Shown here: positions 39,196-48,652 of the stretch, piece after piece | Position numbering within the stretch: the stretch's first letter is position 1 | Layout: every line of letters starts with the position of its first letter | Origin: Bacteroidales bacterium | Lineage (GTDB): Bacteria; Bacteroidota; Bacteroidia; Bacteroidales; F082 | Direction: 5' to 3' | DNA length: 64,000 nt | NCBI GenBank assembly: GCA_015709215.1 | Contig: JACCQN010000003.1 | Span: 39,858 to 103,857, forward strand | Program-made: the position numbers and the translations under genes | Notes under the pieces: model-generated | Told to the model about the DNA's origin: nothing | Seen by the model: only the letters and a program-made list of their open reading frames with translations | The model's database searches: none

Positions 39196-42100
39196 GAGTT
39201 GGATTTATTAAGTTTATACTCTTCACGCATACAGTAGAGCGTGGGAACAATGTAATAGGTAATGGCTGCCACAAACATACCACCAAAAGCAGGAATAGCC
39301 ATCGGCACCATAATATCCGCTCCCCGTCCTGTTGATGTCAGTACTGGCAGCAAGGCAATTATGGTAGTTGTAGTTGTCATCACAGCAGGTCTGATTCTTC
39401 TTTGTCCTGCTTCCACAACGGCAGTTCGTATTTCTTTTATTGTTTTTGTTCGGTTACGTTCAAAGCTTTGATCGAGATAGGTTCCCATCAACACTCCGTC
39501 ATCGGTGGCCAAACCAAAGAGGGCAATAAACCCCACCCAAACGGCTACGCTCAAGTTGACCGTATTCATTTGGAAAAGATCCCTGATATTTGTTCCAAAC
39601 ACGCTGAAATCGGCAAACCATCCTTGCCCGTAAAGCCAAAGCATGATAAAACCACCACTAAATGCCATCGCCACCCCGGTAAAAATCATGAGTGAAGTTG
39701 TTACCGATTTGAATTGAAAGTAGAGTATCAGAAAGATAATTAAAAATACAAGAGGAACAATAATACTTAATCGTTTTTCGGCACGAACCTGATTTTCGTA
39801 ACTTCCTGAAAAAATGTAATTTACCCCTGCCGGAACTATTAATTCAGCTGCATCGATTTTTCGCTGAATCATTTCCTGTGCATCGTTCACCACATCTACC
39901 TCGGCAAATCCATCCTTTTTGTCAAACAATACATAGCCAACCAAAAAAGTATTTTCACTTTTTATGGCTTGCGGCCCACGCACATATTCAATATCAACCA
40001 ATTGTTTTAATGGAATTTGTGCTCCTATGGGTGTTGGTATTAGAATATTCCCAATTGATTCGGGGTCGTCGCGCAACTCTCGCGGATAACGAACCCTGAT
40101 TGGAAAGCGCTTGCGTCCTTCAACAGATGAAGATACTTTCATTCCACCAATAGCAGTTTCAATGGTTTGTTGCACATCTTCCACATTCAATCCATAACGA
40201 GAAATTTCATCACGGTTGATGTTCAGGTGAATGTATGGTTTCCCAACGATTCGGTCGGCAAAGGCAGCTTCAGCTTTTACCGAGGGCACTTGTTTTAAAA
40301 TACCTTCCAGTTTGAGACCAAACTCCTCGATGGTATTTAGGTCGGGGCCGTAAACTTTGATACCCATGGGAGCCCTCATTCCTGTTTGCAACATAACCAA
40401 ACGGGTTTCGATGGGTTGCAGTTTAGGAGCAGAGGTAACGCCCGGTATTTTAGTAACTGCAACTATCTCTTTCCAAATGTCATCTGATGATTTGATGTGT
40501 TTGCGCCAGTTTCTGAAATAGCTTCCCTTCTCATTCGGCACAAGTTCATCTGACGAAATGTTTTTTGTAAGCAATTCCTCATTACTGTATGCTTCCCCAT
40601 TCTTCATAATAAAGCGACCATCTCTATCTGTTTTGAAGCGTTTACGATGTCCTTTTTCATTGAGTGCATATTCCGGTTTATAATTGATAACATTTTCATA
40701 CATCGAAACAGGAGCAGGGTCGAGTGCCGATTCTACCCTGCCTAATTTACCCACGCTAAGCTCCACTTCGGGGATGTTTGCAATCAACATATCTATTTGC
40801 CCAACAACTTTTCGGTTATAATCAACCCCTGAGTGTGGCATTGAAGTGGGCATAAGCAAGAAACTACCTTCATCCAGTGATGGCATAAATTCTTTACCCA
40901 TTCCTGGAAATGTATGAGCAAGCCCCGACCAAACTGATGTTGTTCGGATGTTCCAACCAACTTTGTCTGTTCCATTTGCAATAAACCCGAAAACATTTGA
41001 GAATCCCATCCAGATATTTATTGCAAGAAGTATTAGAATAACAGGAATAAATAAAAACTTGATTTTATTATTCAATATCCAGCTTAGAATACTTTTATAA
41101 GAATATTGCAATAGGGTAAATGCACCTAAAATAAAGCCAACCAATAAGGCAACAAAAACAAAGTTGAGTAGTACACTTTTATCTGCTCCAAGGGGCAACC
41201 AGTACTTTGCCAAAAGCCAGGTAACCCCAACTGCCACTAAAACCAATTCAATGTTTTCCAGCCCTTTGCTAAGAATAGGTTTTTTAAACAGTTTTTTGTC
41301 TTTAATTAAGGGCTTAATAAAAGGAATGCTTCCAAACAGAATCAGCAAAACGCCTGCCCAGGCAACACTGCTAAACAGTCCGAAAAAACCAGCTCCAATA
41401 AGAAGGATATTAACCCACTTGTTATGGCGCGGATTTTTAATTTTAAAACCAAAAAAACCATGGGCTAAAGTAGGTAAAATGATAAGTGAAACTATAAGTG
41501 CTGCAACCAAAGCAAAGGTTTTGGTAAATGCCAACGGAACGAATAATTTACCCTCGGCGGCCTGCATGGTAAAAACCGGTATAAAACTTACAATGGTGGT
41601 AGAAACGGCAGTTAGAATTGCCGAACTAACTTCTGCCGAGCCATTGTAGATAGTTGTTATCAGTTTTTGACCGGGTGGAGCTTCATCTACATGCTTTACA
41701 ATATTTTCCGAGAGAATTATGCCCAAATCGACCATCGTACCAATGGCTATGGCAATTCCTGACAGCGCCACAATATTGGCATCAACACCAAAATACCGCA
41801 TGGCAATAAAAACCATGAGTACGGCAATAGGCAATAAGCTTGAAATTAAAAAAGATGCCCTCAGATTATAAATCATTACGATAATAACCAATATTGTAAT
41901 GAGAATCTGTAGCGAGAGAGCTTCTTCCAGCGTGCCAAGTGTCTCATAAATCAACTCGGAACGGTCGTAAAATGGAACAATAGTGAGTTGACTCTCGGTT
42001 CCATCTGCGAGTGTTTTTGATGGTAACCCGGGAGATATTTCTTTTATTTTTTCCTTTACATTATTAATAACTTCCAAAGGATTAGCGCCATGCCGTGCTA

Positions 42101-43016
42101 CTACCACACCTCCTACCACTTCGGCACCGTCCTTATCAAGAGCACCCCTTCGCGTTGCCGGGCCAAGTGTTACTAAACCTATATCTTTAATCCGAATGGG
42201 AACATTTTCCTGAACAGCCACCACGGCTTTTTCAATATCTTCGGCTTTTTTTACATATCCTAAACCACGCACTAGATATTCAGCCTGATTTATCTCGATG
42301 GTTTTCGCCCCAACATCACGATTCGATTTCTGAACTGCCTGCATAACCTTGTGCAAAGGAATGTTGTAGGCTTTTAAGGCATCTGGATTTACATCTATCT
42401 GGTATTCCTGAACATAGCCACCAATGGAAGCTACTTCTGAAACACCTTCGGTTGCATTCAGCCCGTATTTTACATAGAAATCCTGAACGGTACGTATTTC
42501 GTGTAAATCCCATCCACCTGTCGGGTTTCCATCTTTATCACGCCCTTCAAGGGTGTACCAATACACCTGACCTAAAGCGGTTGCATCGGGACCCAATGTG
42601 GGCTGAACACCCTCAGGCAATAGCCCTGAAGGTAACGAACTTAACTTTTCCAATATCCGGGAACGTGACCAGTAAAACTCAATATCTTCGTTAAAAATGA
42701 TATAGATACTGGAAAAGCCAAAAATAGATGAACTTCGAATCGATTTTACGCCAGGAATACCTAAAAGGTAAGTCGTTAATGGATAGGAAATCTGGTCTTC
42801 AATATCCTGTGGCGACCGTCCATTCCATGGCGTAAAAACAATCTGCTGGTTTTCGCCAATATCCGGTATGGCATCTACCGGAACAGGGTCTGATGGTAAA
42901 CCACCCACTTGCCAGCCAAATGGTGCAGTAACAATGCCCCACGCGACAAGCCCTGTCAGAACAAGTACTGTAACCAACTTGTTCTCTAAAAAATATTTTA
43001 TGATTTTATTGAGCAT
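39192..43016 (-). CDS. cusA: CusA/CzcA-type heavy-metal RND efflux pump, enlarged
   Basis: A 1274-residue inner-membrane proton-driven pump, about 200 residues longer than typical CusA. The start is standard (EIS-like NKLVTVLVLTGLVAWGIVTA; VDAIPDIGENQQIVFTPWNG; RSPQDIEDQISYPLTTYLLG; GIPGVKSIRSSSIFGFSSIY). Proton-relay and GTMVDLGIILSENIVKHV motifs are intact, and the Met-containing periplasmic block (MLQTGMRAPMGIKVYG) fits Cu/Ag handling. The extra length is mainly a set of hydrophobic segments after the first membrane half (from HNKWVNILLIGAGFFGLFSS to LLQYSYKSILSWIL) and a charged periplasmic insert (KGHRKRFKTDRDGRF). It is transcribed ahead of tolC. Confidence 0.92.
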   Translation of the reverse strand: MLNKIIKYFLENKLVTVLVLTGLVAWGIVTAPFGWQVGGLPSDPVPVDAIPDIGENQQIVFTPWNGRSPQDIEDQISYPLTTYLLGIPGVKSIRSSSIFGFSSIYIIFNEDIEFYWSRSRILEKLSSLPSGLLPEGVQPTLGPDATALGQVYWYTLEGRDKDGNPTGGWDLHEIRTVQDFYVKYGLNATEGVSEVASIGGYVQEYQIDVNPDALKAYNIPLHKVMQAVQKSNRDVGAKTIEINQAEYLVRGLGYVKKAEDIEKAVVAVQENVPIRIKDIGLVTLGPATRRGALDKDGAEVVGGVVVARHGANPLEVINNVKEKIKEISPGLPSKTLADGTESQLTIVPFYDRSELIYETLGTLEEALSLQILITILVIIVMIYNLRASFLISSLLPIAVLMVFIAMRYFGVDANIVALSGIAIAIGTMVDLGIILSENIVKHVDEAPPGQKLITTIYNGSAEVSSAILTAVSTTIVSFIPVFTMQAAEGKLFVPLAFTKTFALVAALIVSLIILPTLAHGFFGFKIKNPRHNKWVNILLIGAGFFGLFSSVAWAGVLLILFGSIPFIKPLIKDKKLFKKPILSKGLENIELVLVAVGVTWLLAKYWLPLGADKSVLLNFVFVALLVGFILGAFTLLQYSYKSILSWILNNKIKFLFIPVILILLAINIWMGFSNVFGFIANGTDKVGWNIRTTSVWSGLAHTFPGMGKEFMPSLDEGSFLLMPTSMPHSGVDYNRKVVGQIDMLIANIPEVELSVGKLGRVESALDPAPVSMYENVINYKPEYALNEKGHRKRFKTDRDGRFIMKNGEAYSNEELLTKNISSDELVPNEKGSYFRNWRKHIKSSDDIWKEIVAVTKIPGVTSAPKLQPIETRLVMLQTGMRAPMGIKVYGPDLNTIEEFGLKLEGILKQVPSVKAEAAFADRIVGKPYIHLNINRDEISRYGLNVEDVQQTIETAIGGMKVSSSVEGRKRFPIRVRYPRELRDDPESIGNILIPTPIGAQIPLKQLVDIEYVRGPQAIKSENTFLVGYVLFDKKDGFAEVDVVNDAQEMIQRKIDAAELIVPAGVNYIFSGSYENQVRAEKRLSIIVPLVFLIIFLILYFQFKSVTTSLMIFTGVAMAFSGGFIMLWLYGQGWFADFSVFGTNIRDLFQMNTVNLSVAVWVGFIALFGLATDDGVLMGTYLDQSFERNRTKTIKEIRTAVVEAGQRRIRPAVMTTTTTIIALLPVLTSTGRGADIMVPMAIPAFGGMFVAAITYYIVPTLYCMREEYKLNKSNS

Positions 43017-43162
43017 AATACAATGATTTTAGCATGAAATATTGATGTTTTGATGTGCTTATGCTTAGATTCAAATCAGCTTGCATGTACTGATTAGATA
43101 CACATAGCATCACGATCACAACACTACAAACCGTAGCATTGCATCAATTATTCATTCCAAAA

Positions 43163-43591
43163 TCAAATAAGGAAAGACTGAAAAAGAACCGGAATGTCTT
43201 TTTTAAGAGGAGGGGAAATATATACTGTATAAAACTGATGAGTTGCCTTTGGAAGCAAATCCAGGTTCAAAGCAGTATGAAGAAAAACAACTACAAAATC
43301 AAAGTTAAAAACTGTTTGAGTAGCATCGTTTACAAAATCATCTGCGCATTGGATAGTTTGAAACTCATTTTGGCAGCAAGGAATGTTAGTGAAACTAAAA
43401 TGGTTATGATTAGTATGTTCAGAACCATCGCAGGGCTCTTCTATATCCGGCATGTCGCAACCAAGATGGGTATTTACTAGCATGATCTTTGTCGCCACGG
43501 CTTCACCGCCACAAAAGTGCGTACCGATAGTCACAGTCATGTAGCTTGCCACCAACAGAAAAGATAAGAGTATGAAAAATATTTTCTTCAT
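43163..43591 (-). CDS. HYC_CC_PP family exported protein
   Basis: A 142-residue exported protein matching the Bacteroidota HYC_CC_PP family: signal peptide, then the Cys motif of GTHFCGGEAV (the HYC/HFC element), a central Cys pair (IPCCQNEF, the CC element) and a late Pro-Pro (YISPPLKKDIPVLF). The family is usually found with copper-efflux genes, and the spaced cysteines and a His patch (SEHTNHNHFSF) suggest metal binding. It is the first gene of the minus-strand island, 146 bp upstream of cusA. Confidence 0.85.
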   Translation of the reverse strand: MKKIFFILLSFLLVASYMTVTIGTHFCGGEAVATKIMLVNTHLGCDMPDIEEPCDGSEHTNHNHFSFTNIPCCQNEFQTIQCADDFVNDATQTVFNFDFVVVFLHTALNLDLLPKATHQFYTVYISPPLKKDIPVLFQSFLI

Positions 43592-44137
43592 TTATAAGTA
43601 AAACACAAAAGTATAAAAAATGTTTTGTTTCGGATAGTTGAGCCTAAAATTATTGCAGGGTAAATGCATCTAATTTTTTAAGCTTTGAATACGGTAGTCA
43701 TTATCCCATCCGGTATCCTGACGTCGGACTAAGAAAAAGGTGCTTTGCGGCGCAAGTTGTTAACATATTTGAGAATACGTCTAAAGTTAATTCATAAACT
43801 TCTGGAATTTATCCATAGTTTGTGGTTTCGAAACGCGCTAATATCTTGATTATCTTTTGAAAAGTAATAAACCAATTGGAAAATACTTACGACTCAATAA
43901 AAAAAGGAAGAACAATAAAATACTTCATAATTTAAAAAATTTTGTATTTTAGCCAGCTATTTAGCCGGAATATAAAACCGGAACGGCATATTGCCCAGAT
44001 ATGTTTAATTGTTTATAAGAAAAAACTTTTTTACGCAAGCCCACCAGCGTAAATATTTTGAAAGTTGACAGCGCAAAGCTGTTGTTGAAAAGAACCACAG
44101 AAATGTTTAGTTTCTGCCTATAAACGATTAATAATAA
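43592..44137. other. Divergent intergenic region between the metal island and the cas operon
   Basis: This 546-bp stretch contains no credible gene. It should hold the promoters of both the HYC_CC_PP gene (minus) and cas6 (plus). I found no perfect TAnnTTTG box; the nearest match for the cas direction is AAATTTTG near 43938. Two small hairpins precede cas6 and are listed separately. Confidence 0.5.
44030..44082 (+). promoter_or_regulatory. Two small hairpins in the cas operon 5' leader
   Basis: Hairpin 1: TTTACGC / GCGTAAA (44030-44036 with 44047-44053, 10-nt loop). Hairpin 2: ACAGC / GCTGT (44068-44072 with 44078-44082, 5-nt loop). They lie 55-108 bp before the cas6 start codon. They could be an operator or a leader-RNA element; neither has a terminator-type T-run. 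Confidence 0.35.
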
Positions 44138-44812
44138 ATGAAAAAGATAAAATATCTTCAGGTTGGTTTCGAGCATCCCATAACAGCATGGGAGGTGCAG
44201 GGAATACGCGGAGCCATTATAAAAACTGCAGGCGAGAAGCATAAGCTTTTTCATAATCATCTAAATGACGGGTACCGGTACAAATACCCTTTAATACAAT
44301 ACAAACGATATCAGGGAAGGCCATTGCTCATCAGTCTGGATGAGGGCATAGAAGAGATTCATCATTTTTTTGAGCATATGCAGGAAGGTGTGATGCTAGG
44401 CAACAGACCCTATAATATGGTGGTGAGTGATATCAGGATGCAGCAGTTTACGTTACAGGTATGGGATAAACTTTTTGATTACCGCATAGTGAACTGGCTT
44501 GCCCTCAATCCAAAAAATTATGAAGAATATGCCAAAACTGATGAGCTAAGTAAGCGACTTGAGCTACTGACCAAGGTGTTAACAGGTAATATCCTTTCGA
44601 TGGCGAAGGGCATTGACTGGCATATTGAAAAGCCTGTTGAGGTAAAGATTACACATATTTATGAACCACGCTTGCTTAGCTACAAGCAAACCAAGCTGAT
44701 GGCTTTTAACCTAACTTTCAGGAGCAATGTTTTTTTGCCGCCACAGATTGGATTGGGCAAGGGAGCGAGTAGCGGATTTGGAATCGTACAACATCAAAAA
44801 CATAACAACTAA
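44138..44812 (+). CDS. cas6: CRISPR endoribonuclease Cas6
   Basis: A 224-residue Cas6-family RAMP protein, which cuts the repeat in the pre-crRNA and leaves an 8-nt 5' handle. The C-terminal glycine-rich loop GLGKGASSGFGIV is the family hallmark; the middle has EVKITHIYEPRLLSYKQT and FNLTFRSNVFLPP strands typical of the second RRM-like domain. The N-terminal part has HKLFHNHLND, where a catalytic histidine may lie. It is the first gene of the cas operon and is followed by cas10 after 14 bp. No second Cas6 exists in the window. Confidence 0.85.
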   Translation: MKKIKYLQVGFEHPITAWEVQGIRGAIIKTAGEKHKLFHNHLNDGYRYKYPLIQYKRYQGRPLLISLDEGIEEIHHFFEHMQEGVMLGNRPYNMVVSDIRMQQFTLQVWDKLFDYRIVNWLALNPKNYEEYAKTDELSKRLELLTKVLTGNILSMAKGIDWHIEKPVEVKITHIYEPRLLSYKQTKLMAFNLTFRSNVFLPPQIGLGKGASSGFGIVQHQKHNN

Positions 44813-44826
44813 ATATTGGATAGCCC

Positions 44827-47541
44827 ATGATAAATACAGGACAAAAACTAGCGTTAGCCGGATTGCTGCATGATATCGGAAAGTTTTATCAGCGAGCTGA
44901 TGCTGACTTATTTAAAGATGGCAAAAAGAATCCTGCCAATGATATTGCGGAAGTATCGTTTAATATGGCACAAACGATATGCCCTGCAAATGAACAAGGT
45001 AGATTTGGTTATCATCATGTGGTGTGGACCAGCCAGTTTTTTGAGAATATAAGCATCAGAAAAAAGTTAGAAGAGGTACCTGGATTAAAGGAAAGTATTT
45101 TTGGAGGAAATGAAGATTCGCTGGTTAATTTGGCTTGTAACCATCATATGCCTGATACATTACTGCAGCATTTTGTGCAGATGGCTGACTGGTGGAGCGC
45201 AGGAATTGACCGCACACAGCCCAGCACTTACGAAGTGGACAGCAAGGCAGACGATAAGATAAACTGGGGGAAAAGCAGGTATAAAAAGGTGCCACTATAT
45301 AGTGTTTTCAACACAATAAACAATGGCAAATCCTATGCTGCTTTTGGTTTGCACGCTATAGATACCACAAAGGAGGAGCATATTTTTCCGCGACAAGTTA
45401 ATGCACAGGCAGATGGCATATCGCAGGAAGACTACCGGGCCTTATGGGATAAATTTGTGGAAGAATTTGAACATCTGCCCAGTAATTCCTTCGACGGCTT
45501 TTTTAATAGTTTACTTTTTTTGTTAAAGAAATACACCTGGTGCATTCCTTCGAACACGATGGATATGGCCAATGTGAGTTTGTTTGATCACCTGAAAACA
45601 AGCGCTGCCATTGCACAATGTATGTACCTTTATTATGAAGGGGCGAAAGAGTCGTTCGTAACAGGAGCTAAAAAGAACATTATTAAGTTAAAGGAAGATA
45701 AGTTTCCGCTGATGCTAGTAGGCGGGGATCTTTCGGGCATACAGAAGTTTATTTACAATATTGCAAGCAGCAAGGCCGCCAAAAGTTTAAAAGGAAGATC
45801 ATTTTATGTGCAACTACTTGCCGATTCAATATTACATCAGGTTTTAAAGCATACTGATATAGCTGTTAATCAGGCGCACATTATATATGCCTCCGGCGGA
45901 AAGTTTTATTTGTTGCTACCTCATCTGGATAAGGTTAAAGAAGCGCTCAGTGCTATCAGCAGCAAGTTACAGGAGGAGCTTTGGGAAGAGCACCAGGGAA
46001 AAGTTTCATTTCAGCTGGCACAAATTCCTTTTGCTTACCGAAGTGTAAAAAAGGACAATAAACAATGGGAAAGTGTAATGGAAATAGTTGAGAATAATAT
46101 AGTTAAGAAGACAGACCTGGGCGGATTATGGAAGGCCATGGCAGATCAGCTGACCCAGCAAAAGAACAAACCATTTTATCATGTCTTGCTTAATGATTAT
46201 GATCGATTTTTTGATGAAAAGCATGAAAAACTACAAAGCAATGATAAAGGCAGGCATTGTGCTGTGACTGGCAAGGAGCTAAAAGAAAATGAAGGGGAGT
46301 CGATCGAAAACGGTGTTATTGTAGATGAAGCGGTTGCGAATCAAACACATCTTGGCACTGCACTTAAGGATATTGATTATTTAGTCACTTTTGATCATCC
46401 AGGAGATAGTTCTACCTATCTTAACAACCGCTCGCATGCCCATATTAAGGTAGCAGGCGTATATCATTATTTGTTTGACAAAAGAGAGCTTACGAAGGAT
46501 GATGCTGAATTCAGAAATATTTCATCAGCAGATGTATCAGGTGTTTACAGAATTAATGACACTGACTTTATCATACCACTAAAGGGCAAATCCATACACT
46601 ATGGATTTAAGTTTTATGGCGGTAATGAACAGGCCTATTATAGAGATAAGGCAGGAGAAGTGGTAATTAAACAGGATGGGAATTTTAAGAAGAAGCATGA
46701 AAAAACTTTTGAAGAACTGACAAAATTTGACACAAATAATCCAGATCAAGAGACTTATTTAGGTGTGTTAAGGATGGATGTAGATAATCTGGGGCAGATA
46801 TTTGCATTTGGGATACCAGAGAAAGCCAAGAGTTTTTCGGCCTATGCTACATTATCCTTTCAATTAGATTTATTTTTCAGCGGTTATTTGAACACTTTAC
46901 GGAACAGTGGTGAATACCGCGACTGGATAAACATTAATTATTCGGGAGGAGATGATGTGTTTGCCATAGGGCGCTGGGACAAGCTGATTTTGTTCGCTGC
47001 AGACATCCGGAATGCATTTGGGCGGTTTATTGGCAGGGAAGATCTTGGAATATCGGCAGGGATTGCTATTGTAAATAATAAGTTTCCGATAGCACGGGCC
47101 GCTGAAATGGCAGGAGATGCGGAAAAAGCTGCTAAAAGTTTTAAAGATGAAGCAGGACATATTAAAGATGCCCTTTGCTTTTTAGGTGAAAGCTTTTCGT
47201 GGGGAGAATACGAGGAAGTAAAGCGTTTTAAAGATGAGCTTGTAACACAAATCTTGAAGTATGATTTACCCAAAAGCATCCTACACCGTTTGATGCATTA
47301 CGGAGCTGCGCACAAACGTAATAAAATCCTCGCACAGAAGACCCCTGAAAAGTTCGATTTGAGTTATAAGTGGCATATAGCTTATAGCCTTAAACGCTTA
47401 ATTGAACGTAATAAGTCTAAAGAAAATATTGAATTTATCACTCGGTTACAAAAAGATCTGTTTACAGCCAAAAGCCGTGCTGTTGAATTGAAGTATATCG
47501 CAGCGCGTTGGGCTGAACTGGAATTAAAAATATCCAAATAG
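44827..47541 (+). CDS. cas10: Type III-A effector subunit Cas10/Csm1
   Basis: A 904-residue Cas10. The N-terminal HD nuclease domain is intact (LLHDIGKFYQRA, H15-D16; later ACNHHMPDTLLQHF), so target-activated single-strand DNA cleavage is expected. The first Palm domain begins near GGDLSGIQKFIYNIASSKAA. The second carries the cyclase motif SGGDDVFAIG with GGDD at residues 707-710, so cyclic oligoadenylate synthesis is expected. Between them only one cysteine remains in GRHCAVTGKELKE, where many Cas10 proteins have a four-cysteine zinc ribbon. The C-terminal helical D4 region is complete. Its second messenger should activate the CARF proteins encoded downstream. Confidence 0.97.
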   Translation: MINTGQKLALAGLLHDIGKFYQRADADLFKDGKKNPANDIAEVSFNMAQTICPANEQGRFGYHHVVWTSQFFENISIRKKLEEVPGLKESIFGGNEDSLVNLACNHHMPDTLLQHFVQMADWWSAGIDRTQPSTYEVDSKADDKINWGKSRYKKVPLYSVFNTINNGKSYAAFGLHAIDTTKEEHIFPRQVNAQADGISQEDYRALWDKFVEEFEHLPSNSFDGFFNSLLFLLKKYTWCIPSNTMDMANVSLFDHLKTSAAIAQCMYLYYEGAKESFVTGAKKNIIKLKEDKFPLMLVGGDLSGIQKFIYNIASSKAAKSLKGRSFYVQLLADSILHQVLKHTDIAVNQAHIIYASGGKFYLLLPHLDKVKEALSAISSKLQEELWEEHQGKVSFQLAQIPFAYRSVKKDNKQWESVMEIVENNIVKKTDLGGLWKAMADQLTQQKNKPFYHVLLNDYDRFFDEKHEKLQSNDKGRHCAVTGKELKENEGESIENGVIVDEAVANQTHLGTALKDIDYLVTFDHPGDSSTYLNNRSHAHIKVAGVYHYLFDKRELTKDDAEFRNISSADVSGVYRINDTDFIIPLKGKSIHYGFKFYGGNEQAYYRDKAGEVVIKQDGNFKKKHEKTFEELTKFDTNNPDQETYLGVLRMDVDNLGQIFAFGIPEKAKSFSAYATLSFQLDLFFSGYLNTLRNSGEYRDWININYSGGDDVFAIGRWDKLILFAADIRNAFGRFIGREDLGISAGIAIVNNKFPIARAAEMAGDAEKAAKSFKDEAGHIKDALCFLGESFSWGEYEEVKRFKDELVTQILKYDLPKSILHRLMHYGAAHKRNKILAQKTPEKFDLSYKWHIAYSLKRLIERNKSKENIEFITRLQKDLFTAKSRAVELKYIAARWAELELKISK

Positions 47542-47564
47542 TTATACACTTAAAATTAAAATTT

Positions 47565-47993
47565 ATGAGTACTTATCCACAAAAAAAACTAGACCCGAAA
47601 TGGATACGGGAAGGTATTAAAGACGAAACCATTGAATGGGCCAAATCGTTTGGAGAGTTTTTACAAAAAGATGATATCAGGAATCATGGAAGTGGTCCAT
47701 TAACTTCATCACAAATCAGAAAATTTTTTGGAGAGCTTAAACGTATACAGGCCGATCCTATAAAGTATGGCGAAGACATACCGTTGCTCAAGGCCAAATT
47801 AGCCTATGCTGTTGGGCGCGATGCAAACAGATCGGGAGGCAAGTTAGTGTATAAGTCCAAGATCAAGGAATTTTATGAGGAACTGGAAACCGGCATTAAT
47901 GCCGTGAGACCAAAAGAAAAAACAGACATTAACAATTTTGTAAAAATAGTGGAAGCTATTGTTGCTTATCATAAGTATTACGGTGGTAAATAA
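47565..47993 (+). CDS. csm2: Type III-A effector small subunit Csm2
   Basis: A 142-residue helical protein with the Csm2 pattern: an N-terminal EWAKSFGEFLQKDDIRNHGS segment, GPLTSSQIRKFFGELKRIQA, LKAKLAYAVGRD and a C-terminal helix INNFVKIVEAIVAYHKYYGG. Csm2 forms the belly filament of the Csm complex beside Csm3. Position (cas10-csm2-csm3) and size are standard. Confidence 0.9.
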   Translation: MSTYPQKKLDPKWIREGIKDETIEWAKSFGEFLQKDDIRNHGSGPLTSSQIRKFFGELKRIQADPIKYGEDIPLLKAKLAYAVGRDANRSGGKLVYKSKIKEFYEELETGINAVRPKEKTDINNFVKIVEAIVAYHKYYGGK

Positions 47994-48011
47994 TTTTAAA
48001 AACAGAATATC

Positions 48012-48647
48012 ATGAAGACAAAACTTATTAAGAAATTGAATATTAATTATAAGATGCATCTTGTTACCGGTTTACATATTGGTGACAGCAAAGAAAATGT
48101 AGAGATTGGAGGTATAGACAATCCCATTGTAAGAAAGTCGATTGATAATGTGCCTTATATACCGGGCAGCTCTATAAAAGGTAAAATCAGAAGTTTGCTT
48201 GAGCAGATTAGCGGAGCAACAGAAATAGGAAATGATGAAGCAATCAACGACCTCTTTGGGTTTGCCAAAAAAGATAAATCATCACGGTTAATTGTGAGAG
48301 ATGCCTATATGACCGAAGTTGACCAGACTGCTTTAAGCAATTCAGAATTTACTGATATGCCTTATTCTGAAGTTAAGTTTGAAAACACTATAAATCGCAT
48401 AACTGGTAAGGCTGATAATCCCAGACAAACAGAACGGATACCTGCCGGTGTTAGTTTTGATGTAAGCTTTGTAATTAATGTTTGGGATACAGATGAAGAC
48501 GGAGAGCAATCGAAAGCGCTGTTGTTTAAAGGTATTGAAGCCCTGGAAAATGATTATCTGGGAGGCAGTGGGTCGCGGGGATACGGACAAGTAAAATTCA
48601 GCGAGCCGCAGGTAGAAGAAGTTGCCTTTAATGCGTATTTTAAATAA
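48012..48647 (+). CDS. csm3: Type III-A backbone and target-RNA nuclease Csm3
   Basis: A 211-residue RAMP. The block EIGGIDNPIVRKS has D36 at the position of the catalytic aspartate that cuts target RNA every 6 nt. PYIPGSSIKGKIRSLLEQ is the standard RAMP backbone loop, and GGSGSRGYGQVKF the C-terminal glycine-rich loop. Several copies coat the crRNA. All catalytic features are present, so target RNA cleavage should be active. Confidence 0.95.
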   Translation: MKTKLIKKLNINYKMHLVTGLHIGDSKENVEIGGIDNPIVRKSIDNVPYIPGSSIKGKIRSLLEQISGATEIGNDEAINDLFGFAKKDKSSRLIVRDAYMTEVDQTALSNSEFTDMPYSEVKFENTINRITGKADNPRQTERIPAGVSFDVSFVINVWDTDEDGEQSKALLFKGIEALENDYLGGSGSRGYGQVKFSEPQVEEVAFNAYFK

Positions 48648-48652
48648 TTATT

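Noticed and set aside
43961..44260. Minus-strand frame of 99 codons overlapping the start of cas6
   Set aside because: It lies antisense to cas6 and its leader, has no family features and no neighbour support.
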